From assembly GCF_023278365.1 (NCBI RefSeq), contig NZ_CP075338.1, forward strand, positions 806,001 to 870,000: 64,000 bases of DNA. The letters are read 5' to 3'. A model generated the notes under the pieces. That model had not been told where the DNA came from, did no database searches, and saw only the letters and a list, made by a program, of their open reading frames with translations. Shown piece by piece: positions 34,720-42,277 of the stretch (position 1 is its first letter; each line of letters starts with the position of its first letter). Source of the DNA: Epilithonimonas zeae (GTDB taxonomy: Bacteria; Bacteroidota; Bacteroidia; Flavobacteriales; Weeksellaceae). A program made the position numbers and the translations under genes.

Positions 34720-35454
34720 ATGTCTCTATTCACACCACTTATTTGGCTTTTAATAATGTTGCCAATTTTCATTCTCGCTTTCTTCAAATCTAAAAAAGGA
34801 AACTTGAAATTCCTTTTATTATTCATCACCATATTTTTAGCTGACACTTATTTGCAGATACTCAGCAAGCAATTAATTCCTGATTTTTTGGGATTAAAAT
34901 TCGCCTGGATTGGGAAGTTTTTAAGTTTGGTTTTGTCTTTATCAGTTATTTATTTCGTGAGTAAAGATGACAGAAAAGCAATTGGATTTACGACATTTTC
35001 CAATTCTAAAAGTCAAGTTAAATACGGAATTTTAGTTTTTCTTGGATTTTTGACATTTGATTTTATCTTCAAATTTATTTTGTTTCCAAAAGGTGGAGAA
35101 TTTGACTTAGAAACTTTCGTTTTTCAGGCAACAATGCCGGGTTTGACAGAAGAAATATTATTCCGTGGAATTTACCTTTGGATTTTTGATAAGGTCTTTT
35201 TGCCGAATTGGAATTACAAAGGAATCACTTTTGGTTGGTCATTTGTGATTGTGACTTTGCTTTTCGGAGTGGCTCACGGCGTTGTTTTGACTTCGGATTA
35301 TCAATTTAAATTTGATATTATTACAATCGTTTATCTGACTTTGATTTCGTCTTTCAGTGTAGGAATTCTAAGAAAATTCTCTGGTAATCTTATTTATTCT
35401 GTTGTTGGTCACAATGTGATTAATGTCATGAATGCTATCATCAGAATACTGTAA
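34720..35454 (+). CDS. CPBP family intramembrane protease
   Basis: A 244-residue membrane protein with about six to eight hydrophobic segments and the three CPBP/Abi motifs: LTEEILFRGIYLW (paired Glu and the Arg), LLFGVAHGVVL (His), and VVGHNVINVMNA (second His and Asn). These residues form the active site of intramembrane glutamic endopeptidases. Bacterial relatives take part in prenyl-protein-like processing, bacteriocin immunity or signalling; the substrate here is unknown. It is divergent from the frameshifted aminotransferase. Confidence 0.85.
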   Translation: MSLFTPLIWLLIMLPIFILAFFKSKKGNLKFLLLFITIFLADTYLQILSKQLIPDFLGLKFAWIGKFLSLVLSLSVIYFVSKDDRKAIGFTTFSNSKSQVKYGILVFLGFLTFDFIFKFILFPKGGEFDLETFVFQATMPGLTEEILFRGIYLWIFDKVFLPNWNYKGITFGWSFVIVTLLFGVAHGVVLTSDYQFKFDIITIVYLTLISSFSVGILRKFSGNLIYSVVGHNVINVMNAIIRIL

Positions 35455-35463
35455 AAATACATT

Positions 35464-35598
35464 AAACACAAAGGCACAATAAAATTAATCATTCAAAAAA
35501 GTTAAGGCACAATGATAAACATTAACGAAGTTAATAAACCTTGTGCCTTAAAATATAAAGCATCAAAGATTATGAATCTTAGTGTCTTTGTGAAATTT
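35464..35598. repeat. Nested inverted-repeat element upstream of the DUF5694 gene
   Basis: Outer arms aaacacaaaggcac and agtgtctttgtg enclose a perfect inner pair TTAAGGCACAA (35502-35512) and TTGTGCCTTAA (35541-35551). It shares the CACAAAG style of the 8271-8392 element. Confidence 0.6.
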
Positions 35599-35622
35599 CA
35601 TTATTAATAAAAAAACAATATT

Positions 35623-36465
35623 ATGTCTCTCATTTTCAAAAAAAACATTTCTGTTAATCATCTCGTTATTTTGCACTTATTGCTTTTCTCAGGAAAAAAT
35701 CAACGTTCTGCTGTTAGGAACTTACCATTTCAACAATCCAGGAAATGATGCAATTAAAGGTATAGAAAGGAATATTTTGACAGCTGACAATCAAAAAGGT
35801 CTTGACCAAATCACAAGTTCAATTATTTCTAAATTTAAACCAGACCAGATTTTTGTAGAAAGTAATTTTAATAAAAAAGAAGACTTAAATAATAAATACC
35901 AATTATATCTGAAAAATCAGTACAATCAATTTACTGATACCATCAAAAAGCCAAGATTGAAGCGGTTTTACATAGAAGGCGAAACTTTTCAATTGGCTTT
36001 CAGATTAGCTAAAAGAGCTAGTATTAGACAGATTTTTCCAATTGATAGTCTTATCGAAATGAGATTTGACATTCTTCAAAAAGAATTGAATTCTAATCCT
36101 GTAACGAAAAGTATTTTAGAAAAAAATGCAGCTAAAATGGCTCAATCGAGCGACAAATGTATGTCCAAAGATTTATTAAAAGACGTCTTTCTTGTTTGAA
36201 TCAAAAAACCCAACTAGCTGAGAATAAAGGTTTTTACATTTCTATCGCTAACAAAGTCAATCCTGATGGCAAATATTTTGGTTCAAATCTCGTTGCGGAT
36301 TTTTACAAAAGGAATCTAATTATGTATTCCAATATTCAAAATCAGATAGAGCTAAAAACAAAGAATATTTTTATTTTGGTTGGAACTGGTCACGCTGCCA
36401 TCTTCAGAGAGTTTTTTGAAAATGATGAAAATTTTAATCTGATTGAAGTTGATGAGATTTTGTAG
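35623..36465 (+). pseudogene. DUF5694 family protein with two frameshifts
   Basis: Three overlapping reading-frame pieces rebuild one exported protein. From ATG 35623, MSLIFKK leads into an 8-A run (35638-35645); with seven A the frame becomes a proper signal peptide (TFLLIISLFCTYCFSQEKINV) joined to LLLGTYHFNNPGNDAIK, the DUF5694 start. The frame then stops at 36197-36199 (LLKDVFLV), while LNQKTQLAENKGFYISIANKV and the ending NIFILVGTGHAAIFREFFENDENF continue one base out of register beside a T run. The family is related to TraB/GumN-like putative hydrolases. Two indels next to homopolymers suggest decay or assembly error. Confidence 0.75.
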
Positions 36466-36515
36466 AATAATCTCACTCCCATTATAAATTCTAATCTCAA
36501 AAGCTTATTTTTGAA

Positions 36516-37700
36516 ATGCCTTTTTACATTAGCAGAATGCAGACAGAACCGACGATAGCAGAACTTCAACCCAATCAAAACATCTTGATAGAATTCGAAA
36601 AATTCTATAACAAAAGTCCGAAAATAATTTTCCATTTTTTGATGTGGTTTGTATTTTCAGCATTGTTATTTCTTAATTATTATATCGAACTCAAACTGTC
36701 TGTCTTTGAAGGTTTAATTTTAACATTAAGAAATGCGGTCAACAATATGGTTGTTTTCTATATTTTCTTCTATTTATTAGTTCCGAAAATATTCCTATTA
36801 AAGAGAAAAACATCCATTATTTTATTAATTCTGAGCATTCCTATTTTGGTTTATATCTGGATGATTGTCAATCATTTTATGTATGTGTTTTATTATCATT
36901 TAGGCTACGAAATCAACGTTCCGGTTTATAAAGACATCATTAAAAAAAATGGCTCTATAAGTTTGATAGAAGCAATTCCTTTCAAGGCTGTTATTGGAAA
37001 TGCAGTTCTTGTGATTTTTACGATGTTGCCTTTTTTCTTCGTTAAGATTTTGTTGGAAATCATAAAAATATATAACAGAACCACAGAATTGCAACAGCAA
37101 AAACTGGAAGTCGAAATCCAGAATATCAACATCGAAAAAGACTTTCTGAAATCACAGTTGAATCCGCATTTTCTTTTCAATACTTTGAATAATCTTTATG
37201 GTCTAAGTGTCAAAAAAGATGATCTTGCACCGGAGGTGATCTTGAATCTTTCCGATATAATGAGCTATACACTTTACGAATCTAATGCTGAAAAAGTAGC
37301 TTTGGAAAAGGAAATTGATTTCATCAAAAATTATTTTGAATTGGAAAAAATGCGTTATCCAAAAGATAAAAACATTCTGTTGGAAATCTCGGGAGAGGAT
37401 GAAATTTCCGGACTTTATATTGCGCCTTTGATGACTTTTACATTTATAGAAAATGCTTTCAAATACGGCTTAAAAAGTTCTCAAAATCAATTCATCAAAC
37501 AAGAAATTGAAATCAAAAACAATACATTTTATTTTATTTTGGAAAATGATATTGATAAGACCGAAATCAAAAAAGAGTTTGGAGGAATTGGATTGGAGAA
37601 TATCAAAAAGAGACTACAACTACTCTATCCCAATCAACATATTCTGAATATCAAAACTTTGGAAAACAGCTTCAGAGTCGAACTAAAAATTAACTTGTAA
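36516..37700 (+). CDS. LytS-type sensor histidine kinase
   Basis: A 394-residue membrane kinase. Four hydrophobic segments (IIFHFLMWFVFSALLFLNYY, VVFYIFFYLLVPKIF, IILLILSIPILVYIW, AVLVIFTMLPFFFVKILL) precede a short coiled coil and the His_kinase signature LKSQLNPHFLFNTLNNLYGL with phospho-acceptor His218. The ATPase part includes LMTFTFIENAFKYGL (N box) and FGGIGLENIKKRL (G box). A start at 36537 (MQTEPTI) is also possible. The response regulator follows after 2 nt, so the pair forms one two-component system; its stimulus is unknown. Confidence 0.9.
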   Translation: MPFYISRMQTEPTIAELQPNQNILIEFEKFYNKSPKIIFHFLMWFVFSALLFLNYYIELKLSVFEGLILTLRNAVNNMVVFYIFFYLLVPKIFLLKRKTSIILLILSIPILVYIWMIVNHFMYVFYYHLGYEINVPVYKDIIKKNGSISLIEAIPFKAVIGNAVLVIFTMLPFFFVKILLEIIKIYNRTTELQQQKLEVEIQNINIEKDFLKSQLNPHFLFNTLNNLYGLSVKKDDLAPEVILNLSDIMSYTLYESNAEKVALEKEIDFIKNYFELEKMRYPKDKNILLEISGEDEISGLYIAPLMTFTFIENAFKYGLKSSQNQFIKQEIEIKNNTFYFILENDIDKTEIKKEFGGIGLENIKKRLQLLYPNQHILNIKTLENSFRVELKINL

Positions 37701-37702
37701 CG

Positions 37703-38410
37703 ATGGAAAAATTACGTTGTGTCGTACTCGATGACGAACCGATTGGAAGAGAAATCATTGAGAATTTTGTCAAGGAAATTCCGTTTTTGGAATTGACAGA
37801 TTCTTTTGGAGATTCTGTGGAAGCGCTAATGTTTTTGGAAAACAATTCGGTGGATATTGTTTTCAGCGATATTCAGATGCCAAAGATCAACGGTTTGGAT
37901 CTAGTAAAAACATTGGAAAATCCGCCGGTTATTATATTTATCACGGCTCACAGAGATTTTGCTTTGGATGGATTCGAAACCGGAGCGACAGATTATCTTG
38001 TAAAACCTGTGAGATTTGACCGATTTTTAAAAGCGGTGAATAAAGCAAAAGATTATATCAATCTGAAACGAAATTCAACAGTTCATCAGGTGAATGATGA
38101 CCGAATTTTCATCAAAGCGGATGGAAAACTCACAAAAATTCTTCTGGACGAAATCCTGTATGTAGAAGCGCAAGGCGATTATTTGAAAATCGTTATTAAT
38201 AATGAATCATACACGACTTTAGCAACGTTAAAATCTATGGATGAAGTTCTGACTTTGCCCAAATTTTTCCGAGTTCAAAGGTCTTTCATCGTCAATCTGG
38301 AAGCTATCAGAAGTTTAAACGGAAATATGGTTGAATTAACGAATGGAAAGAGCATTTCAATTGCTTTGAACAAGAAAGAGGAATTGTATCAGGTTTTGGG
38401 GATTAGATGA
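37703..38410 (+). CDS. LytTR-type response regulator
   Basis: A 235-residue regulator. The receiver domain has CVVLDDEP, the phosphorylated Asp56 in VFSDIQMP, FITAHRDFALDGFETGATDYLVKPV with the conserved Lys, and the C-terminal half (about 130-232) is a LytTR DNA-binding domain (EILYVEAQGDYLKIV, FFRVQRSFIVNLEAIRSL). The LytTR family binds promoter repeats of nearby or distant targets. It begins 2 nt after the kinase stop and is surely co-transcribed with it. The small genes downstream may belong to its regulon, but no repeat operator was found. Confidence 0.92.
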   Translation: MEKLRCVVLDDEPIGREIIENFVKEIPFLELTDSFGDSVEALMFLENNSVDIVFSDIQMPKINGLDLVKTLENPPVIIFITAHRDFALDGFETGATDYLVKPVRFDRFLKAVNKAKDYINLKRNSTVHQVNDDRIFIKADGKLTKILLDEILYVEAQGDYLKIVINNESYTTLATLKSMDEVLTLPKFFRVQRSFIVNLEAIRSLNGNMVELTNGKSISIALNKKEELYQVLGIR

Positions 38411-38486
38411 TTTTCGCTAGTCAAATATGGTTTTCCGTAAGTTAATCATAATCAAGGATATTATTTTTAAAAATAATTTAAAATCT

Positions 38487-38828
38487 ATGAAAAAAATAAT
38501 ATTTGTCATTATTCTCTTTTTGATTTCTTGTGATGGAAATGACCAAAAGGAAATCGAATGGACAAAAAATGGAACTCTGCATCAAGCTAAAATTTCAGAC
38601 TGGAAGAATTCAACAGAAGAAAATAAGTTAGCAACCTGCGCTGATTTTGTTGCGAGTTTGAAAAAAGTTGAACATCAAAAATATAAAACAGTGTCTGAAA
38701 TGAAAAATGACGCTATCAATATGCAAGCTTGTATCGAAGAGGCTATTAATGGTGGTGATTATGCTGATGATTTTAAAGTAAGTGAAGTTGCAGTATTATG
38801 TCATATAATGATGAAATCAACTAATTAA
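38487..38828 (+). CDS. Small putative lipoprotein
   Basis: A 113-residue protein from the ATG at 38487 (a frame start at 38427 adds 20 unlikely residues). It has a lipoprotein signal, MKKIIFVIILFLISC, with Cys15 as the acylation site. The mature part is acidic and contains three further Cys (LATCADFVASL, NMQACIEEAI, VAVLCHIMM). I do not recognise the family. It follows the LytTR regulator on the same strand after 76 nt and precedes another small AT-rich gene. Confidence 0.6.
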   Translation: MKKIIFVIILFLISCDGNDQKEIEWTKNGTLHQAKISDWKNSTEENKLATCADFVASLKKVEHQKYKTVSEMKNDAINMQACIEEAINGGDYADDFKVSEVAVLCHIMMKSTN

Positions 38829-38838
38829 CTTTTTCATA

Positions 38839-39219
38839 ATGTCACAAAAAAAATTACTCCTAAGTGTTATAATTGCAATATTTATAAGTTTTTTAATGTT
38901 TACATTTTGGTTACGACCAGCTTTAACAGAGAATTCGGTTGGAATAAGTGAAGCATATATTATTTCAAAAGATTTTGTAAAAGAAAATCTTAAATCTCCT
39001 ACAACTTCATATTTTTCTTCAGAATATTCTTATAATCAAATTAATGAGAAAGAATTCGAAATAAGATCAGAAGTTGATTCTGAAAATTCATTTGGAGCAA
39101 AATTACGCTCTATTTGGATTGTCAAATTAAGATATACCGATGGCGAATGGACAGATAGAAATAATTGGATATTAGAAAATATTGAGATTTATTATATGAA
39201 AATACTTTTTTCAATTTAA
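38839..39219 (+). CDS. Small single-pass membrane protein, hypothetical
   Basis: A 126-residue protein with one N-terminal hydrophobic helix (LLLSVIIAIFISFLMFTFWL) and an extracytoplasmic domain containing AYIISKDFVKENLKSPTTSYF and IWIVKLRYTDGEWTDRNNWILENIEIYY. The SKDFVKENLKSP stretch followed by a beta-rich part resembles small secreted proteins with a conserved FVKxxLKSPxTAxFP motif. Function unknown. It starts 10 nt after the lipoprotein gene and is probably co-transcribed with it. Confidence 0.6.
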   Translation: MSQKKLLLSVIIAIFISFLMFTFWLRPALTENSVGISEAYIISKDFVKENLKSPTTSYFSSEYSYNQINEKEFEIRSEVDSENSFGAKLRSIWIVKLRYTDGEWTDRNNWILENIEIYYMKILFSI

Positions 39220-39221
39220 CT

Positions 39222-40055
39222 TTACTCAAAAATAATCGTCTTGTTCCCATCAATAAAAACCTTATCGTCAAAGACCAATTTCAGGGCATTTGCTAAAACA
39301 ATTCGTTCAACGTCTTTTCCCATTTTCGCAAGGTCTCTTGCTGTTTTGGAATGACTGACTTTAATAATATCCTGATAAATAATTGGACCTTCATCCAAAT
39401 CATTGGTCACGAAATGAGCCGTTGCGCCAATAATTTTCACACCTCTTTTGAAAGCCTGTTTGTAAGGATTGGCGCCAATGAACGCTGGCAAAAATGAATG
39501 ATGAATATTGATGATTTTCCCTTCCAGATTCTGAATAAAATTAGGCGAAAGAATCCGCATAAACTTAACCAAAACCAAATAATCGAATTGATAATTTTTC
39601 AGTGTTTCTTTAATTTTATTTTCGTGTTCTTCTCTCGTGATATTTTCTGCAGGAATATAGATAAATGGAATATCGAATTTTTCTGTCAGTTCTTGTAAAG
39701 TTTCATAATTCCCAATGACCGCTAAGATATTAAAATTCAAATCTTTGAACTGATTTCTAATCAGCAAATCTGCAAGACAATGATGTTCTTTGGTAACGAG
39801 AATCACAACATCTTTTTTCCGTCCATCCACGCAATCCACTTTAGAATCGGGAGGCAACATCGCCAAAACTTCTTTGGCAATCTGTTCCCTGTCACAATCA
39901 CCTTCGAAAGTCGTGCGCATAAAAAAACGTCCGTTATCTTCATCCACAAATTCATCATTTTTCGTGATATTGAACTCATTTTTAAAGAGCAATTCAGATA
40001 TTTTATAGACTAAGCCTTTTTCGTCTGTGCAATTGATTCTAAGAATAGTTTCCAT
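39222..40055 (-). CDS. purU: Formyltetrahydrofolate deformylase PurU
   Basis: A 277-residue enzyme. An N-terminal ACT domain (LRINCTDEKGLVYKISELLF) regulates a formyl-transferase-like catalytic domain with INIHHSFLPAFIGANPYKQAF (catalytic Asn and His) and VTNDLDEGPII (catalytic Asp). It hydrolyses 10-formyl-tetrahydrofolate to formate and tetrahydrofolate, balancing one-carbon pools for purine synthesis. It ends 2 nt from the convergent small membrane gene and is downstream of the GH10-like gene on the minus strand. Confidence 0.93.
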   Translation of the reverse strand: METILRINCTDEKGLVYKISELLFKNEFNITKNDEFVDEDNGRFFMRTTFEGDCDREQIAKEVLAMLPPDSKVDCVDGRKKDVVILVTKEHHCLADLLIRNQFKDLNFNILAVIGNYETLQELTEKFDIPFIYIPAENITREEHENKIKETLKNYQFDYLVLVKFMRILSPNFIQNLEGKIINIHHSFLPAFIGANPYKQAFKRGVKIIGATAHFVTNDLDEGPIIYQDIIKVSHSKTARDLAKMGKDVERIVLANALKLVFDDKVFIDGNKTIIFE

Positions 40056-40073
40056 CGGTGTTTTTGAGTTTTT

Positions 40074-41639
40074 TTAATTAGCAGAAATTGCTTTGTATGG
40101 ACTTAATTTTCCTAATTTCCCAACAGATCTTACTACAACTGTCGTCAGTTTTTTTCCATTTGAAAATGATAAAACTGTTTTATTAATGAGTTCCGGAGAC
40201 AAGATTTCAGTTTGCCAATTGTCGCCATATTTCAGATAAATCACATAAGACAAAGCTTCGGGCTGTTTGTTCCAGCTAATCACAAAATTATTGGATTCTT
40301 TTTTGAGATTCACATGAAGTTCTGATAAAGGTTCTGAAGCCAACCAATTTGTTTCGGGAATGAGAACTTTATCTTTATAAGAGTTGTTTTTCAACTCCTG
40401 TTGCATCTCGTAACTTTTACTAATTCCTGCAATGCTGTAGTGGACTTCTCCTGTATTATTTTTAATAATCTGTCTTGTCACCTCTATTTCGCGGGCGATT
40501 TCTGTTGCTTTATTTGGAGATTTTACAGCAACGGTGTTAAGACCTGGCCAAAGATGACGACCTTTTGTATTCTCATCACTCCACCATTGTAAAAGAAGCG
40601 GAAAACTTTGTCCCGGCGAATCGACAGGCCAATACAACTGAGGCGTAAAATAATCTACCCAACCTTGGTTCAGCCATAATTTGGCATCTGCATACAATTC
40701 ATCATACTGAGAAGAACCTTTGATTCCAGTGGGATAACCGGGTTTCCAAATTCCAAATGGACTGATTCCGAACTTCACATCATTTTTTTGAGCTTTAATT
40801 TCGTCATATACTCTTTTCACAAATTTGTTGACATTTCCTCTTCGCCAATCTGCTCTGGAAAGCGTTCCGCCAGATTGCTGATAGACGGACCAAGTTTTGT
40901 AATCAGGGAAATCTTTTCCGCCATTATATTCGGCATACGGATAGAAATAATCATCCAAATGAATTCCATCAACATCATATCTCGAAATAATATCTTTAAT
41001 CACTTTTGAAGCCTGATCTTGCGTTCTGTCATCAGCCGGATCAAACCAATACATTCCGTTTTTTAGCTTCACAACATTATCAGGCGATTTTCTGACCATC
41101 GATTCTGAGGAGATTGCGCCACCATTGGAATGATGTGCACGGAATGGATTCAGCCAAGCGTGAAATTCTAAACCACGTTTATGACATTCTTCAATCCAAA
41201 ATTCCAAAGGATCATACTCAGGATAAGGTGCTAAACCAATTTGTCCAGTCAAAAAATGCGACCAAGGTTCGTGAGTACTTTTATACAAAGCATCCGCCGA
41301 AGGACGAACTTGTAAAATTACCGCATTGAAATTGAGATCAACCAACATATCCAACATTTGTATCGCTTCTTGTTTTTGCTGATCTACGGACAGATCATTT
41401 CTAGATGGCCAATTGATATTCGCAACCGATGCAATCCAAACAGCTCTGAACTCTCTTTTGATTTCAGGTAATTTGATATTATTCAATTGAACAACTGGTT
41501 TGGGCGGAAGCTTAATTTCAGTTTTTGTAATTGGTTTTTTAACACCAGATTTAGTTGGTGATTTTTTAGTCTTTGTTGCACAAGAAACTACAAAGATTGC
41601 CAATAAAAGTATTTGGAAAAATGATAATCTGAAACGCAT
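40074..41639 (-). CDS. Family 10 glycosyl hydrolase-like lipoprotein (GHL10/YngK type)
   Basis: A 521-residue exported protein. Start 41639 (MRFRLSFF) is preferred over 41648 because a promoter -7 element (41646-41653) covers the latter. A lipobox ending VVSC is followed by a Lys-rich linker and the GHL10 TIM barrel: REFRAVWIASVANINWPSRN, LNFNAVILQVRPSADALY, PWSHFLTG, GIHLDDYFYPY (catalytic-type acids), and FGISPFGIWKPG. A C-terminal fibronectin-like segment follows (LHVNLKKESNNFVISW). Relatives hydrolyse peptidoglycan or exopolysaccharide glycans; the substrate is unproven. Confidence 0.85.
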   Translation of the reverse strand: MRFRLSFFQILLLAIFVVSCATKTKKSPTKSGVKKPITKTEIKLPPKPVVQLNNIKLPEIKREFRAVWIASVANINWPSRNDLSVDQQKQEAIQMLDMLVDLNFNAVILQVRPSADALYKSTHEPWSHFLTGQIGLAPYPEYDPLEFWIEECHKRGLEFHAWLNPFRAHHSNGGAISSESMVRKSPDNVVKLKNGMYWFDPADDRTQDQASKVIKDIISRYDVDGIHLDDYFYPYAEYNGGKDFPDYKTWSVYQQSGGTLSRADWRRGNVNKFVKRVYDEIKAQKNDVKFGISPFGIWKPGYPTGIKGSSQYDELYADAKLWLNQGWVDYFTPQLYWPVDSPGQSFPLLLQWWSDENTKGRHLWPGLNTVAVKSPNKATEIAREIEVTRQIIKNNTGEVHYSIAGISKSYEMQQELKNNSYKDKVLIPETNWLASEPLSELHVNLKKESNNFVISWNKQPEALSYVIYLKYGDNWQTEILSPELINKTVLSFSNGKKLTTVVVRSVGKLGKLSPYKAISAN

Positions 41640-41645
41640 AGTTTG

Positions 41646-41653
41646 CAAAACTA
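41646..41653 (-). promoter_or_regulatory. Promoter -7 element TAGTTTTG for the GHL10 lipoprotein
   Basis: On the minus strand TAGTTTTGcaaactATG: it places transcription start beside the ATG at 41639 and argues against the upstream Met. Confidence 0.5.
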
Positions 41654-41673
41654 AAGGATAAATTTAGAATAAC

Positions 41674-41698
41674 AAAAAAAGCATCCAATAATGGATGC
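41674..41698 (-). terminator. Terminator after the toxin-antitoxin pair
   Basis: On the minus strand GCATCCA-ttat-TGGATGC is followed by TTTTTTT. Confidence 0.85.
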
Positions 41699-41723
41699 AG
41701 TTCTGTATACTTTTATAATAAAA

Positions 41724-42017
41724 TCATATTCTTCTGATTAAATCTCGAGCACCGTGATGAATCATCAAAATATGAATTTCATCCTGCGAAACAATCTTAT
41801 AGATAATTCTGTAATTTCCTTCAATAATCTCTCTTACACTTTTATCATTGCTTTCACTTACAAGTTTTCCAATAAAAATATTTGATTTTATAACTTCAGT
41901 TTTTGTTTGAATTTTTACAATTTGTAATTGAGCATATCTTTTAGAATCGTGAGAAATATAATCATAAATTTCCTTTAAATCTAATTTCGCAGATATTAAC
42001 CATTTAATGCGAACCAT
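41724..42017 (-). CDS. RelE/ParE family toxin
   Basis: A 97-residue ParE-like toxin: WLISAKLDLKEIYDYISHDSKRYAQLQIVKI (helical hairpin), GKLVSESNDKSVREIIEGNYRIIYKI (strand core with the conserved Arg), and ILMIHHGARDLIRRI. RelE members cut mRNA on the ribosome and ParE members poison DNA gyrase; the DLKEIYDYI and HGARDL features fit the ParE branch. The gene overlaps the upstream antitoxin by 22 nt, so both are translated together, and it ends at its own terminator. Confidence 0.85.
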   Translation of the reverse strand: MVRIKWLISAKLDLKEIYDYISHDSKRYAQLQIVKIQTKTEVIKSNIFIGKLVSESNDKSVREIIEGNYRIIYKIVSQDEIHILMIHHGARDLIRRI

Positions 42018-42190
42018 TGCTGAATCTCGTTTTTGAGTTGGTCCTCATCAATCGTTTCATTTTTGTCAGACTCTTGTAACCTCTCTTCCAATTTCTCAAT
42101 AAAAATTAATCGCTCAATAACTTCCTCAATGCTGATTTCATCTGGAAAATCGTCAATATGTTTTTTTAGTTTTTCTTTGGTGATCGTCAT
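41996..42190 (-). CDS. Antitoxin of the ParE-type pair
   Basis: A 64-residue, strongly acidic and helical protein (DDFPDEISIEEVIERLIFIEKLEERLQESDKNETIDEDQL) without a recognisable ribbon-helix-helix motif. Its small size, position just upstream of a RelE/ParE toxin and 22-nt overlap identify it as the antitoxin. The segment SIEEVIERLIFIEKLEERL is common in Bacteroidota antitoxins of this type. It would neutralise the toxin by wrapping its surface. Confidence 0.75.
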   Translation of the reverse strand: MTITKEKLKKHIDDFPDEISIEEVIERLIFIEKLEERLQESDKNETIDEDQLKNEIQQWFALNG

Positions 42191-42237
42191 CTTTGTATGA
42201 ATTTATTAAGCTAAGTTAATCAATTTAAAAAGAACAA

Positions 42238-42264
42238 AAAAGCCTTCAAAATATGAAGGCTTTT
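42238..42264. terminator. Bidirectional-type terminator downstream of bipA
   Basis: AAAAGCCTTCA pairs with TGAAGGCTTTT around a five-base loop. On the minus strand it ends bipA transcription. Confidence 0.8.
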
Positions 42265-42277
42265 AAATTTATGAAGA

